Of a stretch of 8,353 nt of DNA, positions 6,029 through 8,353 are shown in pieces. The notes below the pieces were generated by a model. The model was not told the origin of the DNA. It ran no database searches and saw only the letters and a list, made by a program, of their open reading frames with translations. Each line of letters begins with the position of its first letter. Position 1 is the stretch's first letter. The translations under genes and the position numbers were made by a program. This DNA is from an uncultured Litorilinea sp. (GTDB lineage Bacteria > Chloroflexota > Anaerolineae > Caldilineales > Caldilineaceae): the NCBI GenBank assembly GCA_937922105.1, contig CAKZVN010000365.1:1-8353 (forward strand), written 5' to 3'.

Positions 6029-6928
6029 TCAGCGAATATACGGGCGCGTGGCAAAGCGCACGTCGAGAATTTGCGCGGTCGTCTCACCCTGTTGCAAGAG
6101 TTTGCGCGAGGCTGCCAGATTTTCCAACTTGGCCTCCATGGCTTGTCCGTCTCCCCAATAGACCCAGACCGCCGGAGTTTGCAAGGGGAAATTGAGGCCG
6201 ATGCCTCGATTATAGCGAATCTGTCCGTTTAACTCGGGCAGGGCTTCGACCAGGGCCAATGCGGTCTGCAAGATTTGCGGCTCCAATGTGAGCGCGGTCG
6301 GGTCGCCGAAAGGCGACGCCGCTTCGCCCAGCAGGTCAACGATTTGCGGCAATCCGCTTTGGTGGATCTCCTCACCCGGCGCAACCGGGAGCGTCGTCCC
6401 GTCCTCGGCGAGCCAGTAGGCGCCGGCAGTGGTGACCCACAGCGCAACAGGCTCCCGCTCTACGACGCGCATGTGCATGGCGGCGGGGAGTGCGATCTCG
6501 ACCTGGGCATCGGCGATCCAGCGGTGGTCCAACAGACGGGCGCGCACTTGCTCCGGTTCGATCCAGAAGATGTTCCAGCCGTCTACGGCAGCGGTCGCCA
6601 GAATTTCCGCCGGGTTCAACCGCGCCGGCGGGTGTAGCGTGATCTGGTCGTTGTAGAGATACCAGCGGTCTTCCCAGTGAATTAAGACGAGACCGCTGAG
6701 GGCCGCGATCAAGAGCAGGCTGCTGAGCAGTTTGCTCCAGGCCCAGGGCGTGGGCAGGACCAACTCTGGCGCTTGGACGCCTTGCAGCGCGGCGCGCCAA
6801 TCCCATTGCACGCTGGGCAACTGGGCCAATACACCCTCGAAGCGGCGCATGCGGCGGGTCATGGCGCGGCGGCGGGTGGCGCGTCGCGTGGATTTGCGGT
6901 TGAGTGACCTGCCGGTATCCGGACTCAT
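6029..6928 (-). CDS. ftsQ: Cell division protein FtsQ (POTRA domain, single-pass membrane protein)
   Basis: FtsQ (DivIB) is a bitopic divisome protein that links the cytoplasmic ring to septal wall synthesis through FtsB and FtsL. The 299 residues begin with a cytoplasmic tail of about 65 residues that is very basic near its start (RRATRRR, TRRMRR). A hydrophobic segment follows at about 67-84 (LLSSLLLIAALSGLVLIHW), then an extracytoplasmic part. Residues about 88-160 fit the POTRA domain, ending in the recognisable VVEREPVALW (155-164). YWLAEDGTTLPV (171-182) matches the start of the FtsQ beta domain. Positive residues before the membrane segment support N-in topology. It lies 8 bp after ddl, so it belongs to the same operon. 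No good Shine-Dalgarno precedes the ATG (GAGAACGCCC), so translation may depend on coupling; Met23 is an alternative start. Sequence identity in this family is always low, so the call rests on layout, motifs and position between ddl and ftsA. Confidence 0.92.
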   Translation of the reverse strand: MSPDTGRSLNRKSTRRATRRRAMTRRMRRFEGVLAQLPSVQWDWRAALQGVQAPELVLPTPWAWSKLLSSLLLIAALSGLVLIHWEDRWYLYNDQITLHPPARLNPAEILATAAVDGWNIFWIEPEQVRARLLDHRWIADAQVEIALPAAMHMRVVEREPVALWVTTAGAYWLAEDGTTLPVAPGEEIHQSGLPQIVDLLGEAASPFGDPTALTLEPQILQTALALVEALPELNGQIRYNRGIGLNFPLQTPAVWVYWGDGQAMEAKLENLAASRKLLQQGETTAQILDVRFATRPYIR

Positions 6929-6936
6929 GGGCGTTC

Positions 6937-8115
6937 TCAGCGCGTCGTGCGATTGCGGCGGCGGTCGGCGTGGCGCTCGAAGGCCAATTGCACCAACCGA
7001 TCCACCAAGTCAGGATAGCTCAGACCACAGGCTTCCCACAGCTTCGGGTACATGCTGATGCGTGTGAAGCCGGGCATGGTATTGATTTCATTGACATAAA
7101 TCTTGCCGGTTGTGCCGTCCATGAGAAAGTCCACCCGTGCTAGGCCGCTGCCGTCAATCGCAGCATAGGCCGCGAGGGCCATGGACTGGAGCGCGGCGAC
7201 TTGGTCGTCCTCCAGTTGGGCCGGGATGATCAGCCCGCTGGCGTTGTCCAGGTATTTGGCCGCGTAATCGTAGAAGTCGCGGCTAGGGATGATCTCGCCG
7301 GGCACGCTGGCGATGGGGTGGTCGTTGCCCAACACGCTGACTTCCAATTCCCGCGCCTTGGTCACGGCTTCCTCGACGATTAGCTTGCGGTCATATTGCG
7401 CGGCGTCGTCCAGCGCAAAGGCCAACTCGCTGCGGTCGCGCGCGCGGTTGATGCCCACACTGCTGCCCAGGTTGGCGGGTTTGGCAAAGAGCGGGTAGCG
7501 CAGCTGCTCCTCCACGTGGGCGATGACGGCGTCGCGCTCGCGCTCCCAGGCGCTGCGCTGGATCACCAAGTGGCGCGTTTGGGGCAGGCCCGCGGCGGCA
7601 AAGAGTTGTTTCGCCAGCGCCTTGTCCATCGCCGCTGCGCTGGCTGCCACCCCACACCCCACATAGGGAATGTTCGCCATCTCCAGCAGGCCCTGGATTG
7701 TGCCGTCTTCGCCATAGGGACCGTGGAGGACAGGGAAGATCACATCAATCTCGGCGAGTTGGGGGGTGCGCGTGGTGCTGGGCAAGAGCGCCCAGTTCTC
7801 GGCGCTGCCGGACGGCTCATCGGACGCGCCCGGCATAGGCCGGGAGACGGACGGCGCGATGGATTCGCGCTGCCGGGCTTGGTCGCTCAAGAGGCGCATG
7901 GGATCGCCCTGGGTGAGCCAGCGTCCGCTGGGCGTGATGCCGATGGGGATCACGGTGTAGCCGGCGCGGTCCAGTGCATCCATGACATTGGCGGCGCTTG
8001 CCAGCGAGACTTCGTGTTCGCTGCTGCGCCCGCCGAAGACGACCCCCACGCGCACCCCGCGTCGCGGTCGGCTGCTGCTGGGGTGGTTGCCGTTGCTGCC
8101 GCTCATGCCGCCCAT
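6937..8115 (-). CDS. ddl: D-alanine--D-alanine ligase
   Basis: This is an ATP-grasp enzyme that joins two D-alanines, giving the dipeptide that MurF adds to the peptidoglycan stem. The 392 residues show the family signatures in order: VGVVFGGRSSEHEVSL (23-38), HGPYGEDGTIQG (131-142), the ATP-grasp KPANLGSSVGI (212-222), GLARVDFL (324-331) and the metal-binding NEINTMPGFT (342-351). The omega-loop motif ends in AKY with Tyr288. That Tyr is typical of D-Ala-D-Ala rather than D-Ala-D-lactate ligases, so this enzyme should give vancomycin-sensitive precursors (inference). Residues about 78-118 form a Ser/Pro-rich insert of the kind that varies in this family. The N-terminal 20 residues are low complexity. 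Two starts are possible: Met1 overlaps murB by 13 bp, while Met4 (8106) forms a 4-bp ATGA overlap with the murB stop, a common coupling arrangement. Neither has a strong Shine-Dalgarno. ftsQ starts 8 bp downstream. Confidence 0.96.
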   Translation of the reverse strand: MGGMSGSNGNHPSSSRPRRGVRVGVVFGGRSSEHEVSLASAANVMDALDRAGYTVIPIGITPSGRWLTQGDPMRLLSDQARQRESIAPSVSRPMPGASDEPSGSAENWALLPSTTRTPQLAEIDVIFPVLHGPYGEDGTIQGLLEMANIPYVGCGVAASAAAMDKALAKQLFAAAGLPQTRHLVIQRSAWERERDAVIAHVEEQLRYPLFAKPANLGSSVGINRARDRSELAFALDDAAQYDRKLIVEEAVTKARELEVSVLGNDHPIASVPGEIIPSRDFYDYAAKYLDNASGLIIPAQLEDDQVAALQSMALAAYAAIDGSGLARVDFLMDGTTGKIYVNEINTMPGFTRISMYPKLWEACGLSYPDLVDRLVQLAFERHADRRRNRTTR

Positions 8116-8353
8116 CCGATCAAGGCTTGCTCACTCACACTCCACTCTCCTACCAGCTGAATCTCGGTGGTCAAGAGGACGCCGGTGCGCTCCGCCACCG
8201 TGCGGCGGACGTGAGCCACCAACTGCAAGACATCGCTTGCCGTGGCGCTGCCCACCCCGCCGGGATTGACGATGAAATTGGCGTGTTGCGTGCTGACCGC
8301 CACGCCGCCTATGTGCGCGCCCTTGAGGCCCGCGGCTTCGATCAAGCGCCCGG
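8103..8353 (-). CDS. murB: MurB, UDP-N-acetylenolpyruvoylglucosamine reductase (C-terminal part, 5' end outside window)
   Basis: MurB is the cytosolic flavoenzyme that reduces UDP-GlcNAc-enolpyruvate to UDP-MurNAc with NADPH, the second committed step of peptidoglycan precursor synthesis. Only the last 82 codons are present; the frame is open to the window edge, so the start and the FAD-binding domain lie outside. The visible part matches the MurB C-terminal domain: LIEAAGLKG, then IGGVAVSTQHANFIVN, then a GVGSATASDVL stretch that leads into a helix, and near the end LLTTEIQLVG. The Glu of TTEIQ corresponds to the family's catalytic C-terminal Glu. The stop codon overlaps the start region of ddl, so the two genes are very probably cotranscribed and translationally coupled. 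A TTG codon at 8345 could be mistaken for a start, but conserved MurB sequence continues upstream of it. Confidence 0.93.
   Translation of the reverse strand, partial: GRLIEAAGLKGAHIGGVAVSTQHANFIVNPGGVGSATASDVLQLVAHVRRTVAERTGVLLTTEIQLVGEWSVSEQALIGWAA

Noticed and set aside
6929..8115. D-Ala-D-Lac ligase (vancomycin-resistance type).
   Set aside because: The omega-loop residue is Tyr (AKY, Tyr288) as in D-Ala-D-Ala ligases, and the gene sits in a housekeeping dcw cluster without van genes.
7396..8160. Plus-strand open frame of about 250 codons opposite ddl and murB.
   Set aside because: It lies antisense to conserved ATP-grasp motifs, is Ala/Gly/His-rich and resembles no family.

Overview
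The window reads as one co-directional block: every supported gene lies on the minus strand, so transcription runs from position 8353 down to position 1. In that order the genes are murB (C-terminal end only), ddl, ftsQ, ftsA, ftsZ, nrdR and nrdJ (cut by the window edge). The DNA is GC-rich and densely coding, with no convincing plus-strand gene, tRNA, rRNA, IS element or CRISPR array. Gene order and protein style (division/cell-wall cluster next to nrdR and an adenosylcobalamin-type ribonucleotide reductase) fit a bacterium of the Chloroflexota, perhaps Anaerolineae/Caldilineae-like. That placement is an inference from memory of these families, not a computed phylogeny.

Region 1 (8353 to about 3270) is the distal part of a dcw cluster. 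MurB and Ddl supply peptidoglycan precursor steps. FtsQ, FtsA and FtsZ are divisome proteins: a membrane scaffold, the actin-like membrane anchor and the tubulin-like ring. murB/ddl overlap and ddl/ftsQ are 8 bp apart. ftsA follows ftsQ after an 80-bp gap that can fold, and ftsZ follows ftsA after 137 bp. A good sigma-70-type promoter for ftsZ overlaps the ftsA stop codon. The block closes with a strong intrinsic terminator after ftsZ.

Region 2 (about 3200 to 1) is a deoxyribonucleotide-synthesis unit: nrdR (zinc-ribbon/ATP-cone repressor) then nrdJ (class II ribonucleotide reductase). Upstream of nrdR I see a plausible promoter and two NrdR-box-like palindromes with 31-bp centre-to-centre spacing, suggesting autoregulation. 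The 248-bp nrdR-nrdJ gap contains several hairpins, including a terminator-like stem with a T-run that is mutually exclusive with an earlier perfect hairpin. This is a candidate attenuator just ahead of a strong nrdJ ribosome-binding site.

The most notable element is a 370-residue intein with two LAGLIDADG-type (DOD) homing-endonuclease motifs inside nrdJ. It sits exactly between Pro and the catalytic Cys of the NPCGE active-site motif, so the reductase should be inactive until splicing occurs. The nrdJ frame is open without a stop from 2403 to the window edge. Inteins in ribonucleotide reductases are well known, so this is an instructive instance rather than a new system. I found no clear evidence of an undescribed multi-gene system here; the nrdJ leader is the least explained part.
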